This document shows, piece by piece, positions 26,929-36,075 of a DNA stretch of 64,000 bases (position 1 is the stretch's first letter; the number at the start of each line of letters is the position of its first letter). The DNA is from Actinoplanes sp. NBC_00393. GTDB lineage: Bacteria; Actinomycetota; Actinomycetes; Mycobacteriales; Micromonosporaceae. Below the pieces are notes generated by a model. That model did no database searches and was not told where the DNA came from. It was given only the letters and a program-made list of their open reading frames with translations. The stretch spans positions 3,314,501 through 3,378,500 of the forward strand of contig NZ_CP107942.1 of the NCBI RefSeq assembly GCF_036053395.1. The letters run 5' to 3'. Position numbers and translations under genes: made by a program.

Positions 26929-27338
26929 CCGCAATGCCGCGTAGTTAGCGGATGTTGTGTCGACAACGGCGGCTTCTCGTGACCCCGGCTGGAACCGACT
27001 ACGGGCATAAAAAGCCCGAACAGGCCAGTTCTACGGGCCTTCGAAACGCCAGCCGTAACGACCAAGAAGCGCTTCCGCGGTTACGGAGGGAGCAGAAAGG
27101 CTCCCACCAAGTGGTGGGAGCCTATGAGCAAGGTCAGCGATCACACGCTGACCTGCCAATACTCGTGGACCATACTTGGCAGAATAAGAACCGCATACCC
27201 GCAGCTCACGGCCCAATCGTGACCCTACCGGCGCGGTCCGCCAGGGTACCCGCTGACCAATACGGTCCCCGTAGCGCCGTCGTGCCGATCCGATCCGCCG
27301 TCGGCACCGGCGCGGCGGCCCCGACCACCGGACCGCCA
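26929..27338. other. intergenic stretch with hairpins, no gene
   Basis: No supported gene between the SHOCT protein and the IS1380 copy. Two hairpins are visible: cgggc/gcccg at 27002-27018 with an A-rich loop, and the strong one listed at 27099-27122. The frame open across 26952-27359 has no family resemblance. Confidence 0.5.
27099..27122. terminator. perfect 10-bp hairpin
   Basis: ggctcccacc and ggtgggagcc form a perfect 10-base stem around the loop aagt. It is not followed by a T-tract. It could terminate transcription in either direction, or be a leftover of a mobile element end. Confidence 0.5.
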
Positions 27339-27342
27339 CTAA

Positions 27343-29004
27343 CCTCGGCCCTTCGTTAAGGGCTGTCCACGGAGTGGGCGGAGAAAGAAGAAGTGCCTTC
27401 TGATCAGGGAAAATAGGACTTGCTGAGGGTCCGATGTTCCTGTCACGGAAGGCACTTGCTGGGTGAAGGCTACCGCAACACGTCCGAAGATCACGGTGAC
27501 TGGTGGCGGGCGGGGCGTGGTCGCTCACGCTGGTGCCCGGCTGCTGGCCGATCTCGCCGACGCGACCGGGTTGACCAGCGCGTTCAGTCTTGGGTTGACG
27601 GGTCTGCGGCAGCGCGGTGGCGGGCACGACCCGGGCCGGATCGCGGTCGATCTCGCGGTGATGCTCGCCGACGGCGGCGAAGCGATCGCCGATCTCGCCG
27701 TCCTGCGTGACCAGGCCGGCCTGTTCGGGCCGGTCGCCTCCGACCCGACCGCCTGGCGGCTGCTGTCGAAGGTGGACGAGGCGATGCTGGCCCAGCTGCG
27801 AGCCGCGCGAGCCCAGGCTCGGGAAGTGGCCTGGGCTCAGCACGCCGAGGTCCGCGGCGACCTGCCACAGGTCACCGTGGCCGGCCGCAAGATGCAGGGC
27901 CTGGTCCTGGACATCGACGCGACGATCGTCATCTGCCACTCGGAGAAGGAGGCAGCGACCCGGACCTGGAAGAAGACCTTCGGCTATCACCCGTTGTTCT
28001 GCTTCCTGGACAACACCGGCGAAGCCCTGTCCGGGCTCCTGCGCGAGGGCCGGGCCGGGTCGAACACCACCGCCGACCACATCACCGTCCTGGACCAGGC
28101 ACTCACCCAGATCCCCGACGCCCACCGGCACGGCACCCCGGTCCTGCTGCGCAGCGACTCGGCCGGCTCCAGCCACGGCTTCCTCGCCCACATCCGATCG
28201 CTGCGCGAGCAGCACCTGGACATCCGATTCAGCGTCGGCACCGCGATCACCGAACCCGTCCGGCAAGCGATCACCGCGGCCTCCGGCTGGATCCCCGCCA
28301 TCGACACCGACGGCGACCTGCGTGAACACGCCGAGGTCTGTGAGATCACCGGCCTGTTCGACGCTACCGGCTGGCCGCAGGGCACCCGGTTCCTGGTCCG
28401 CCGCGAACGCCCGCACCCCGGCGCCCAGCTGTCGCTGTTCGACACCATCGAAGGCTGGCGGCATCAGGTCGTCGCCACCGACACCCCACCCGGCAACGGC
28501 GGCATCCAGTTCCTGGAGGCCCGGCACCGGGCCCACGCCCGCGTCGAAGACCGCATCCGCACCGGCAAGGACACCGGCTTCGGCCGGTTCCCGTCCCGGC
28601 ACTTCGCGATCAACCAGGCCTGGCTACAACTCGCCCTGACCGGCATCGACCTACTCGCCTGGACCCAAACCCTGCTCCTCGACGGCGACCTCGCCACCGC
28701 CGAGCCCAAGAGACTGCGCTACCGGCTGCTGCACGTCGCCGCCCGGCTCACCCGCACCGCCCGCCGGACCCGCCTCGCCATCGCCGCCGACTGGCCCTGG
28801 ACCGAGGCCCTGACCAGCGCTTTCAGCCGCCTCGCGGCACTCCCACGACCCGCAGGCTGACCCAGCAACCCACGTCCCACCAGCTTCACGGAGGAACCCG
28901 GCCCTGCGCCGGGCCATCAGCATGCCAGCAACCCGGCAAACCGCATCCGAAGTCACATCAATCGATCAGCAGCTATGGACGATGAGCCAAGTGAAAGACC
29001 GAGG
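27343..29004 (+). mobile_element. IS1380-family insertion sequence, complete
   Basis: Element of 1662 bp with imperfect terminal inverted repeats: cctcggcccttcgttaaggg at the left and, read inward from the right, cctcggtctttcacttggct. Both ends are flanked by the 4-base target duplication CTAA (27339-27342 and 29005-29008). One intact transposase gene is inside. Element size and 4-base duplication fit IS1380. A 10-base inverted repeat (aagtgccttc / gaaggcactt, 27392-27457) lies between the left end and the gene. Confidence 0.9.
27463..28860 (+). CDS. IS1380-family transposase
   Basis: Intact 465-residue DDE transposase. Conserved blocks are LVLDIDATIVICHSEKEAAT (first Asp), KKTFGYHPLFCFLDNTGEAL, GSNTTADHITVLDQAL, VLLRSDSAGSSHGFL (second Asp) and RVEDRIRTGKDTGFGRFPSR (Glu region). 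The GTG at 27463 starts the protein directly after the inverted repeat. Since gene, ends and target duplication are all intact, the element could still move. Confidence 0.95.
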   Translation: MKATATRPKITVTGGGRGVVAHAGARLLADLADATGLTSAFSLGLTGLRQRGGGHDPGRIAVDLAVMLADGGEAIADLAVLRDQAGLFGPVASDPTAWRLLSKVDEAMLAQLRAARAQAREVAWAQHAEVRGDLPQVTVAGRKMQGLVLDIDATIVICHSEKEAATRTWKKTFGYHPLFCFLDNTGEALSGLLREGRAGSNTTADHITVLDQALTQIPDAHRHGTPVLLRSDSAGSSHGFLAHIRSLREQHLDIRFSVGTAITEPVRQAITAASGWIPAIDTDGDLREHAEVCEITGLFDATGWPQGTRFLVRRERPHPGAQLSLFDTIEGWRHQVVATDTPPGNGGIQFLEARHRAHARVEDRIRTGKDTGFGRFPSRHFAINQAWLQLALTGIDLLAWTQTLLLDGDLATAEPKRLRYRLLHVAARLTRTARRTRLAIAADWPWTEALTSAFSRLAALPRPAG

Positions 29005-29317
29005 CTAATCCATCATGACCGCCAATACCGCGACCGGCTCCTACAGGCTCTCCTTCGACAATGACGCGGCCTGGGCGCCTGTACCACCACCGGCGGCGGA
29101 CGACGCTTCGCCCCCGACACCCGTCACGCAAAGCAGCCGAACAGAGAGTCGGCAGCATGGTCACGTGCACGGATTTGCCGATGTGAGGGCGGCGACCATC
29201 GACGGGTCTCAGGCGGCGAATTGCCGAAAGACATGACCGCTCGCGGGTTCCGTTGCGTTCGGCGGTTCGTCGTGCAGACCGGTTGAGCGGTGACCAGCAC
29301 GCCGGACAAGATGAGGC
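29005..29317. other. intergenic stretch, no supported gene
   Basis: Between the IS1380 right end and the hypothetical gene at 29318. A 73-codon frame (29015-29236) starts directly at the IS junction, but its sequence is low in recognisable features; I see no gene, RNA or repeat here. Confidence 0.4.
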
Positions 29318-29692
29318 ATGAGGTCGAAATATCTGGGGCCTGGTTCCCCGGCACGGGCGCTGGAATGGATGACCGCCTCGGAGCAGTGCCTCGGATGGGT
29401 CTGGCGCGATGGAGTAAGGCGAATCCGGTGGGTTCGTATTGAACCGTCTCCCGGCGCTGAGATTCTCGTATCGACCTATGAGGGCGATCTCGTGGGTTCG
29501 CTTCGGACGCTCAAACGCCTCGGCGTGCCGGAGCTGGATCCAACTGTCACCATGCCTTCCGCCTTCACCGTCCGAGGTACCGCCGAAGCGGTACTGGCGG
29601 CTGAACGCGAGACGGGTGCCCGGCCGGATCGGTGGGTGAATCCGGCTGTCGAGGGCTGGGACCTGCTGTGTGAAATACGAGGGCACTCGTAG
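29318..29692 (+). CDS. hypothetical protein, 124 residues
   Basis: Small soluble protein (RALEWMTASEQCLGWVWRDG, TYEGDLVGSLRTLKRLGVPE, WVNPAVEGWDLLCEIRG). Third codon positions are strongly G/C, supporting this frame over the longer one on the opposite strand (28973-29686). I do not recognise a family; the alternating beta pattern suggests a compact alpha/beta domain. Confidence 0.55.
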   Translation: MRSKYLGPGSPARALEWMTASEQCLGWVWRDGVRRIRWVRIEPSPGAEILVSTYEGDLVGSLRTLKRLGVPELDPTVTMPSAFTVRGTAEAVLAAERETGARPDRWVNPAVEGWDLLCEIRGHS

Positions 29693-30064
29693 TCGGCACG
29701 AACGAATCAGGGCGCGGTTGGCTGGCTGCTCGCGTACTCATCTGCCGCTGATGAAGCGCATTGGATGCTCGTCATTTGACAGCGACGGGGCACCGGGCGG
29801 CGGTCATCGCTCGGGGAGAACCTTACGACTTGAGACCGTCACCCGACGCCGCTCCAGGTAGGCACGTCATGATTCGGTTGAGATGACGGCTGCTCAGCAG
29901 GGATGGTGCGTGGCCAGATGTAGCCGTCGTGCTCGATGCGATACGTGCTGGCCCCGTACGTGCTCGTAGCCGAAGAGCGGCTGTCGTGGACGAAGCAGCT
30001 GGCAGCGTCATGGCAATGACCGGCGATGCGATTGCCGGATCATCATGCTCTAGCATCGGCGCGC
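29693..30064. other. intergenic stretch, no supported gene
   Basis: 372 bases with only short frames and more mixed third positions than the neighbours. It contains the promoter region of the lipoprotein gene at 30065; I cannot place a clear -35/-10. Confidence 0.4.
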
Positions 30065-30721
30065 ATGAACATCTGGCGGTCGGCGGCCGCGCTCTGCCTC
30101 CTCTTCACATTGGCCGGCTGTAACGACGCCAAGCCCACGACTGACACCCCGGCCAAACCCGACCTGGCCCTCGCCGCGACCGGCCTGACCTCCGGCGATT
30201 ACCGCTACATCATCACCCTTCCAGGCCAGAAGATCGAAGGTGTCTACGACCACGACCAACCAGCGTGGTCCAAGCGCTCCACCATTGACGGCACTGTCTA
30301 TGAACTCGTCCTCGTCGGCACTGACCAGTACACCAAGACAGGCGACGGCTCCTGGCAGCACCTCGACCTGACGTCCGAGCCGTACGCCGAGATGAGCGCG
30401 AGGATGGGGCTCACCTTCGACAACCCCGACCGCACCGGTGCGACCGCCCTGCTCGCCGCCGCCCGCGACGTCACCCTGACCGGCACGACCCTTACCGGCC
30501 AGATCGACACCAGCGCGATAACGACCGCCCTCGGTGAGCTAATGACAGTGACAACCGCCCTGGCCGACGGGAACCGGCTCCCGTTCACCGCCACCCTCGA
30601 TGCCCAGGGCCGCCTCACCGGGCTGACCATGCAAATGGCCAGTGGTCCCTGGACTATGACCATCACCGGCTATGACCCGCTGCCAGCTCCCACCATCCCG
30701 GCCACATTCACCGCAGGCTGA
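30065..30721 (+). CDS. lipoprotein (LppX/LprG-like candidate)
   Basis: A 218-residue exported lipoprotein: signal peptide MNIWRSAAALCLLFTLAGC with lipobox LAGC. The mature part repeatedly alternates beta strands (SGDYRYIITLPGQKIEGVYD, GTDQYTKTGDGSWQHLDLT, LTGTTLTGQIDTSAITTALG, FTATLDAQGRLTGLTMQM), as in the LppX/LprAFG beta-sheet lipoproteins, but I cannot confirm the family. It converges with the membrane-protein gene disrupted by the nested IS. Confidence 0.75.
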   Translation: MNIWRSAAALCLLFTLAGCNDAKPTTDTPAKPDLALAATGLTSGDYRYIITLPGQKIEGVYDHDQPAWSKRSTIDGTVYELVLVGTDQYTKTGDGSWQHLDLTSEPYAEMSARMGLTFDNPDRTGATALLAAARDVTLTGTTLTGQIDTSAITTALGELMTVTTALADGNRLPFTATLDAQGRLTGLTMQMASGPWTMTITGYDPLPAPTIPATFTAG

Positions 30722-31015
30722 TCACTGACAGCCCACCAAGCGACACGAGTTGTGAAGTCGCCGTAGCAGATGACTTGGCGGGTCACGCAGAGCCCTGTCA
30801 GGCTGCAGTCATAGCAGCAGGAAGCCGGCAAGCATGACTGAAGTTCCACCCCGGGACCGGACACCGGAGTTTCATGCCGCGAGGGCGATGGGTGGACGGT
30901 AGCAGACACGTGCTTCGCGTGGTGTCTGGTGGTTCCCTCCCTGTCACGCTGATGTGAGACAGCCCGTCTACCAGGGGATACTCTTCCTGGACGGCCCTGA
31001 GGAGAGCACATCAGC

Positions 31016-31447
31016 ATGACGTCGAAGCCCCACGAGAGCCTGGATCCGGACGCCCGGCCCCAGCGGCGGACATTCACCGCAGAGTTCAAGGCGAGGATCC
31101 TGGACGAGTACGAGTCGGCGCCGGACGCGGCGGCTCGCGGGGCGATCCTGCGCCGGGAACGGCTGTACGGGTCACACATTCTCGACTGGCGCAAGGCCCG
31201 CGATGCCGGAGCCGAGGCCGGCCTGACGGACCGGCGGCAATCGGCCGCGCGGGCGGCGAAGAAAGCCGAGAACGCCGAACTTGCCCGCCTTCAGCGCGAG
31301 AACGCCCGGCTGCAGGCCAAGCTGGCCAAGACCGAGACCGCGCTTTCGATCATGGGAAAAGCGCACGCGCTCTTGGAACTGCTCTCCGAGAGCGCGGACA
31401 CCGCGCCGACGCCGAACCCGTCCTCGCCGAGGCGCAGCAGGCGCTGA
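31016..31447 (+). CDS. IS3 transposase OrfA (inner element)
   Basis: A 143-residue protein with the IS3 OrfA layout: helix-turn-helix segment TFTAEFKARILDEYESAPDA near the N-terminus, then a leucine-zipper-like coil (ARLQRENARLQAKLAKTETA). Its last third overlaps the orfB frame. The heptamer GGGAAAA at 31354 lies in phase, so part of the translation should shift by -1 into OrfB. Confidence 0.9.
   Translation: MTSKPHESLDPDARPQRRTFTAEFKARILDEYESAPDAAARGAILRRERLYGSHILDWRKARDAGAEAGLTDRRQSAARAAKKAENAELARLQRENARLQAKLAKTETALSIMGKAHALLELLSESADTAPTPNPSSPRRSRR
31354..31360 (+). promoter_or_regulatory. programmed -1 frameshift heptamer
   Basis: G GGA AAA occurs in the orfA reading phase (codons ATG GGA AAA). 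It fits the X XXY YYZ slippery pattern. The -1 frame is open from this point through the whole of orfB to 32469, giving an OrfAB fusion transposase as known for IS3. Confidence 0.8.
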
Positions 31448-32469
31448 CCGAGCTCTGGGGTATCGCGCCCGCGTGCCGGCTGACCGGCCTGTCACGCGCC
31501 ACCCTGTACCGGCGCCGCAACCCACCCGCCGAGCCGAAGCCGCGCACGCCGCGCAAGCCACCACCGTCCGCGTTGTCCGAGGCCGAGCGTGAGCAGGTGC
31601 TGCAGCTGCTGAACCGGCCCGAATACCAAGATCTGGCACCGGCGCAGGTGTGGGCCCGGGAGCTCGACGAGGGCCGCTGGTGGTGCTCGGAGTCCACGAT
31701 GTACCGGATCCTGCGGGCCGCCGGGCAGACCGGTGAACGCCGGGCCCAGGCCACGCACCCGGCCCGGACCAAGCCCGAACTCGTGGCCGACGCACCCAAT
31801 CAGGTCTGGTCCTGGGATATCACGAGGCTGCGCGGCCCGGTCAAAGGCGTGTGGTTCCACCTCTACACGGTGATCGACATCTGGTCCCGCTACGTCGTCG
31901 GTCATCTGGTCGCCGCCTACGAGGACGGCCAGCTCGCCGAAGCACTGATCGCTGACGCGGCCGCCCGGGAACGCGTGAACCAGGACCAGTTGATCGTGCA
32001 CGCCGACCGGGGTGCGGCGATGACCAGCAAGACCGTCACCCAGCTACTGACCGATCTGAAAATCGGCCGTAGTCACAGCCGGCCCAAGACCTCCAACGAC
32101 AACCCGTTCATCGAGGCCAGCTTCAAGACACTCAAGTACGACCCAAGCTTCCCGAACCGGTTCGGCTCCATCCAGCACGCCCGGCAGCACTGCGAGGCGT
32201 TCTACACCTACTACAACCACGAGCACCGGCACTCCGGGATCGGCCTGCACACCCCGGCATCGGTGCATCACGGCACCGCCGGGCAGATCCGCGAGCAGCG
32301 GCAACGCACCCTCGACGCCGCCTGGGCCGCCCATCCGCAACGGTTCGGGCGCCGCCGGCCGCAACCGCCTCGCCTCCCGGACCAGGCATGGATCAACAAA
32401 CCCGACGACAACGCCCTCGAACAGGCCGCCGCCGCACCAACGACCAGCCTTCCGGCAGCACAAAGCTAA
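31360..32469 (+). CDS. IS3 transposase OrfB (inner element, read by frameshift)
   Basis: Catalytic part of the fusion, with no good start codon of its own near the 5' end of the frame; the first plausible one is TTG at 31573. The rve integrase core is intact: WSWDITRLRG (D), VHADRGAAM (D) and NPFIEASFKTLKYDP (E), then YTYYNHEHRHSGIG. It should be produced as an OrfAB fusion through the heptamer at 31354. Confidence 0.92.
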   Translation, partial: SARALGTALRERGHRADAEPVLAEAQQALTELWGIAPACRLTGLSRATLYRRRNPPAEPKPRTPRKPPPSALSEAEREQVLQLLNRPEYQDLAPAQVWARELDEGRWWCSESTMYRILRAAGQTGERRAQATHPARTKPELVADAPNQVWSWDITRLRGPVKGVWFHLYTVIDIWSRYVVGHLVAAYEDGQLAEALIADAAARERVNQDQLIVHADRGAAMTSKTVTQLLTDLKIGRSHSRPKTSNDNPFIEASFKTLKYDPSFPNRFGSIQHARQHCEAFYTYYNHEHRHSGIGLHTPASVHHGTAGQIREQRQRTLDAAWAAHPQRFGRRRPQPPRLPDQAWINKPDDNALEQAAAAPTTSLPAAQS

Positions 32470-33331
32470 ACAAAATCAAGAAACTGTCTCAGTTGACTTG
32501 ACAGGTTCCGGTTCACGGTGGAATGCAGTCTTTTGTTGTTGTAGTAGTTGATGTAGGCGAACACCGCCCGGCGGGCCTCGGCGCGGGTCGCGAAGACCCG
32601 GGTGCCGATCTCGGCTTTGAGGCTGGCGAAGAAGGACTCGGCGACGGCGTTGTCGAAACACGACCCGGTCCGGCCCATCGATGGCCGCATGTTCAGCCTG
32701 GTCAGCGTCGCCCGGAACGTGCTGGAGGTGTACTGGCTGCCGCGGTCAGAATGAAAGACCGCCCGCCGGTGGACCAGGCCGCGGCGGTGGGCCAGCTCGA
32801 CGGCGTCGCAGACCAGTTCGGCGCGCATGTGCGTGGCCATGGCGTGCCCGATGACCTCCCGGTTGAACAGGTCGATCGTGGTCGCCAGATACAGCCAGCC
32901 TTCGACGGTGGGCAGGTAGGTGATGTCACCGACCAGCCGCCGGCCCGGCGCTGCGGCGGTGAAGTCACGGCGGATCAGGTCCGGTGCCGGCGCGGCCTTG
33001 GCGTCGGGCCGGGTCAGCGACCGCCGCCGGCGTCGGGTGATCCCGGCGAGACCGCGTTCACGCATGACACGTTCGACGCGCTTGCGGTTGATGCGCAGCC
33101 CGCGGCGGCGCAGCTCGGCGCTGACCCGCGGGGACCCGTAGCCGCGATGCTCGGCCTGGATCTGCCGGATCAGGGTGGCGAGGTGCTCGTCGTCGGCCTG
33201 ACGCACCTGCCTCGCCGGTTCGGCGGCCAGCCACTCGTAGTAGCCCTGCCTGCGCTTGACCGCCAGCACACGGCACAGCCGTGCCACGCCGTAGACAGCG
33301 TGGTGCTCAGAGATGAACCGGTAGCGGTGGA

Positions 33332-33667
33332 TCAACGACCCATCTCCTTCGCAAAATAGGCGGCCGCTTTCCGCAGGATCTCCTTCTCCGTCTCCAGCTC
33401 GGCGACCTTGCGCCGCAGCCGGCGCAACTCGTCTCGCTCGGCGCCGCTCAGCTCGCCGTCGTCCGTACCGCGGTGGCCGGCACGCTGCTCCTCGGCACGT
33501 TTCGCGGCGTTGACCCAGCCGCGCAGGGTCTCATGGTTGACACCGAGCTCACGGCCGACGTCACGGATCGTGCGGCCCGCAGAACGGACCAGCTCGACCG
33601 CGTCCCGACGGAAATCCTCGGAATACTTCGAAGGGCGGGGCACCCGGACATCCTTCCCCCAGACCAC
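33332..33667 (-). CDS. IS3 transposase OrfA (outer element)
   Basis: A 111-residue OrfA: helix-turn-helix region YSEDFRRDAVELVRSAGRTI and RDVGRELGVNHETLRGWVN, then a coil (ELRRLRRKVAELETEKEILR KAAAYFAKEM). This is the typical OrfA of the IS3 subgroup with overlapping orfB. It is intact, though its partner orfB is interrupted. Confidence 0.9.
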   Translation of the reverse strand: MVWGKDVRVPRPSKYSEDFRRDAVELVRSAGRTIRDVGRELGVNHETLRGWVNAAKRAEEQRAGHRGTDDGELSGAERDELRRLRRKVAELETEKEILRKAAAYFAKEMGR

Positions 33668-33704
33668 TGTCTGGTTTCAAGGTGTCCGGCTCGAAGGTGG
33701 AACC

Positions 33705-34391
33705 TCAGACCACAGTTCCTAGCGCGCTAGCGCTTACCGCGGTCAGTGCCGCTCGCCGTAGGCGCCGGTCCAGCCAGGCAGCCAGCGCCAGGCCACACCC
33801 CCACGGCAGCGACCAGGCCAACGCTACCTGCCCTAAAGTTGTCAGCTGCCAGGCGCTGGAGAGGCCAGCCAATAACAGCGGCAGTGCCACCGCCGTCGCA
33901 CTGCCTAGAATGGTGAACTCGGGGCACGGCGGCCGCCACCATTCACGCCGGACGGCCTCAGCATGCTGCTTCACGAGTGCCAGTGCGAGGCAACATGCGA
34001 CGGTTGAGGTAACGAGGACGACGGCCGTGAGGGGCATAAGTATGGGAAGCCGGCGGAATGGGATTCCCGTGGCGCCGCTGACATTGAACCAATCCCGCGA
34101 AGCTGCGAGGCCCCCACCGATCAGTTGCACAGAGCAGACGAAGGCAACGACGGCGGCAACGTCTCCATGGCGAGGACGCGCCACGAGCGCCAGCCCGCTC
34201 AGCAGGAGCGCGGCGAGCAACAGCCAGATCGCAGGAATGGTGGCCCAGCCGAGCCAGCTGGTGTTGCTGCCGACTAGGAGACCTGCTGCCACCGCAGCAC
34301 CGGCAGCGGCCAGCGCGCACATCGTCATGCCGAGCCCAGCGAAGGGCACCGGCCTGCGTGTCGCGATGAGATCGTTTCCCGTCATGCTCAA
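33705..34391 (-). pseudogene. polytopic membrane protein with IS-truncated C-terminus
   Basis: A six- to seven-helix membrane protein of unknown function (FAGLGMTMCALAAAGAAVAA, WATIPAIWLLLAALLLSGLA, LMPLTAVVLVTSTVACCLAL, SATAVALPLLLAGLSS). It ends ALGTVV where the outer IS3 supplies TGA from its terminal repeat. On the far side of the IS (30838 down to 30809) the minus strand reads GTC ATG CTT GCC GGC TTC CTG CTG CTA TGA, so the original C-terminus was ALGTVVMLAGFLLL. Only eight residues are lost, so the protein may still work. Confidence 0.8.
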
Positions 34392-34536
34392 GACAACGCT
34401 GTACCGACCGGTCGCGGTACGGATTCTAGAAAGAACCCCGGCACCGCGGATGCCGGAGGAGCACAGTGAGTTTCATTCAAGGCGACCCGCATCCGGATTC
34501 GCCGGTGAGAGTGCGTTGGATGCTCCAGCCATACCT

Positions 34537-34938
34537 CTACGCCTTGGACATGCCGCGACGAGCGAAAACGGCGTCGAATAGCTCCCATCCATCGACCTCG
34601 ACCGCCCCGGGCTGATCCGGCTGCCATCCGCCATTCAGCGCCTCATCCAGCAATGCCCGTGCAGCACCCGGCTCGTGCAAGTTCAACGCTCGGCCGTCAT
34701 TTCGCATGACCGCGCCGCTTTCCAAAAATCCGTCCGGCACGAGGCGATCCTTGCCCGCGCGGAAGACAACTTCGAGCAGTCCCTGTGCTTTATGGCGACG
34801 GATCTTGAGGATCTCGCGGCAATCTAGGTAGACCGGCGGACTCTGCGGGTTGTCAACTTGCTCGTGAAAGTGGCCGATGGACCACAGGAACGTGTGCTCT
34901 CCGACGATCAGGACCCGCGAAGCGCGACGGCGGGGCAC
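34537..34938 (-). CDS. hypothetical protein, 133 residues
   Basis: Soluble protein beginning MPRRRASRVLIVGEHTFLWS, with PPVYLDCREILKIRRHK, a beta-rich middle (LLEVVFRAGKDRLVPDGFLE) and a C-terminal PGAARALLDEALNGGWQP block. The pattern is of a small actinobacterial protein of unknown role. No domain recognised. It stands alone. Confidence 0.6.
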   Translation of the reverse strand: MPRRRASRVLIVGEHTFLWSIGHFHEQVDNPQSPPVYLDCREILKIRRHKAQGLLEVVFRAGKDRLVPDGFLESGAVMRNDGRALNLHEPGAARALLDEALNGGWQPDQPGAVEVDGWELFDAVFARRGMSKA

Positions 34939-35147
34939 ACCGTGATCCTACAGGCACGAACCACGCGGGAGGAAACGATGAAGCGCTGCTGGGAAGGCAA
35001 GCGCTCGACACCGACGTCCGGTCCTGCCGTTACGGATTTAACTCTCATGCCGCGAGTCGCTCGCTACGCAGTGTCACGTTCGGCGCGTCGGTCGTCCAGT
35101 GGAGAACGACACGTTTCCTTTCGGGTTGAGGCGTAGGTCATCGGCCA

Positions 35148-35762
35148 CTACGTCGCCGCGGCCGAGGCAGCAATCGCCGCGTACTTGCGATCTGGCCGGT
35201 CCGGGAACTGTTGCCTCATGCGCTGAAGCTCGGTGAAACCGGCTCTGGTCAGGCGGGTAGAAAACTCGTCTACCGGCCAGCTGTATGCCGGATAGACCTT
35301 GTGGTCGAACGCGGCCACCTCATCGTCGCTGTCGAAGAAGCCGATCACCAGCCTCCCGGAAGGCGCCAGCATCCGTCGGAACTCGATGAGTGCCCTGTCC
35401 AGCTCAGGTGGCGGCAGGTGGATCGTCGAGTACCAGGAGAGGATGCCAGCGGCCGCATGGTTGGCAAGACCCAGGTTGGTCATCGACCCGAGCCGGAACT
35501 GCGGACCGGGAAAGTGCGTCCGGGCGTAGTCGAGGAACTCTGGGACCATGTCGACGCCGGTCACCTCGGTGCCGAGCGAATGCAGGTAGCCACTCCAATG
35601 CCCGGGGCCGCAACCGAGATCGAGCACCATGCCGTTCAGGCCGACGAGGTGGTCTCGGACGAGGGCGGCCTCGTTCGCTGGGGCCTGCCAGTCACCACCG
35701 AACAAGGCGATGTACTGCTCCGACATGGATGAGTAGGCATCACGGACGGACCGGCTGTTCAT
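35148..35762 (-). CDS. class I SAM-dependent methyltransferase
   Basis: A 204-residue methyltransferase (methyltransferase 11/25-like). The SAM site is visible as GMVLDLGCGPGHWSGYL, the acidic ribose ligand as VTGVDMVPEFLDYAR, and the post-motif as ILSWYSTIHLPPPELDRAL. Substrate not predictable. The gene is monocistronic and lies just upstream of the recombinase region, reading the other way. Confidence 0.88.
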   Translation of the reverse strand: MNSRSVRDAYSSMSEQYIALFGGDWQAPANEAALVRDHLVGLNGMVLDLGCGPGHWSGYLHSLGTEVTGVDMVPEFLDYARTHFPGPQFRLGSMTNLGLANHAAAGILSWYSTIHLPPPELDRALIEFRRMLAPSGRLVIGFFDSDDEVAAFDHKVYPAYSWPVDEFSTRLTRAGFTELQRMRQQFPDRPDRKYAAIAASAAAT

Positions 35763-35842
35763 GACGCCACCTTAAAGTCGGCTCCGCCTTCCCGAACGGT
35801 GGGCGCCAGCTGCGCGTCCCGCACCGCTCCGGCACAGCGCGC

Positions 35843-36075
35843 GGATCTGCCGCTCCGGGCGCGCTGGCGTTCATCGATGGTGGTGACGCAGCGTGGGGCA
35901 TGGCTACTTCTTCGCGCTCGACGTCGGGAACCAAACTCCCTGATCATGTGGTGTTGCGGGCGGCGGTCGCCGCCTATCTGGGCCGCTACCGGGGCCAGAC
36001 CCGGCTGCATGCCGAGTCGGATCTGCGGGTCTTCCTGCGCTGGTGCGCCCGTCAAGACCTCGATGCCTTGGCCGC
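35843..36075 (+). repeat. recombinase 5' repeat, copy A
   Basis: Covers 57 bases upstream of the intact recombinase and its first ~58 codons. A diverged copy is at 41701-41940. The shared run ctccgggcgcgctggcgttc and gcagcgtggggcatggctac are identical in both. Confidence 0.85.

Larger units (their letters stand above)
30935..32509 (+). mobile_element. IS3-family element (inner copy) nested in the outer IS3
   Basis: About 1575 bp, flanked by the 4-base duplication GGTT (30931-30934 and 32510-32513). The ends share cctgtca and tgagacag blocks in inverted orientation (30939-30962 and, reversed, 32484-32506). Cutting it out with one GGTT restores the outer orfB frame perfectly (HSTVN then HQTPREARVC to a stop at 30872), which is the main evidence for these ends. 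Confidence 0.85.
30872..33335 (-). pseudogene. IS3 transposase OrfB (outer element), split by inner IS3
   Basis: Minus-strand OrfB with an intact catalytic core (VGDITYLPTVEGWLYLATTI, FHSDRGSQYTS, NAVAESFFASLKAEI) that runs from 33335 to YNNKRLHSTVN and then into the inner element, where it reads a foreign tail to a stop at 32466. The true C-terminus, HQTPREARVCYRPPIALAA, lies beyond the inner element and ends at 30872. The start overlaps orfA by four bases. The interruption removes only about 20 residues, so partial activity cannot be excluded. Confidence 0.88.
30839..33707 (-). mobile_element. IS3-family element (outer copy), interrupted by a second IS3
   Basis: Outer ends carry matching inverted repeats: tgaagttccaccccgggacc at 30839 and, read inward from 33707, tgaggttccaccttcgagcc, both continuing into ccggacacc (21 of the first 27 positions agree). 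The 3-base duplication GAC flanks it (30836-30838 and 33708-33710). Removing the inner element leaves about 1290 bp with orfA and orfB on the minus strand. It sits in the codon before the last eight residues of a membrane-protein gene. Confidence 0.88.

Noticed and set aside
28973..29686. 237-codon minus frame opposite the hypothetical gene at 29318
   Set aside because: It extends across the IS1380 junction and has poor third-position bias; the plus frame looks more gene-like.
30670..31194. 174-codon minus frame spanning the end of the outer IS3 and beyond
   Set aside because: Artificial join of the IS end, the inner IS left end and intergenic sequence; the meaningful piece is the short OrfB C-terminus in another frame.
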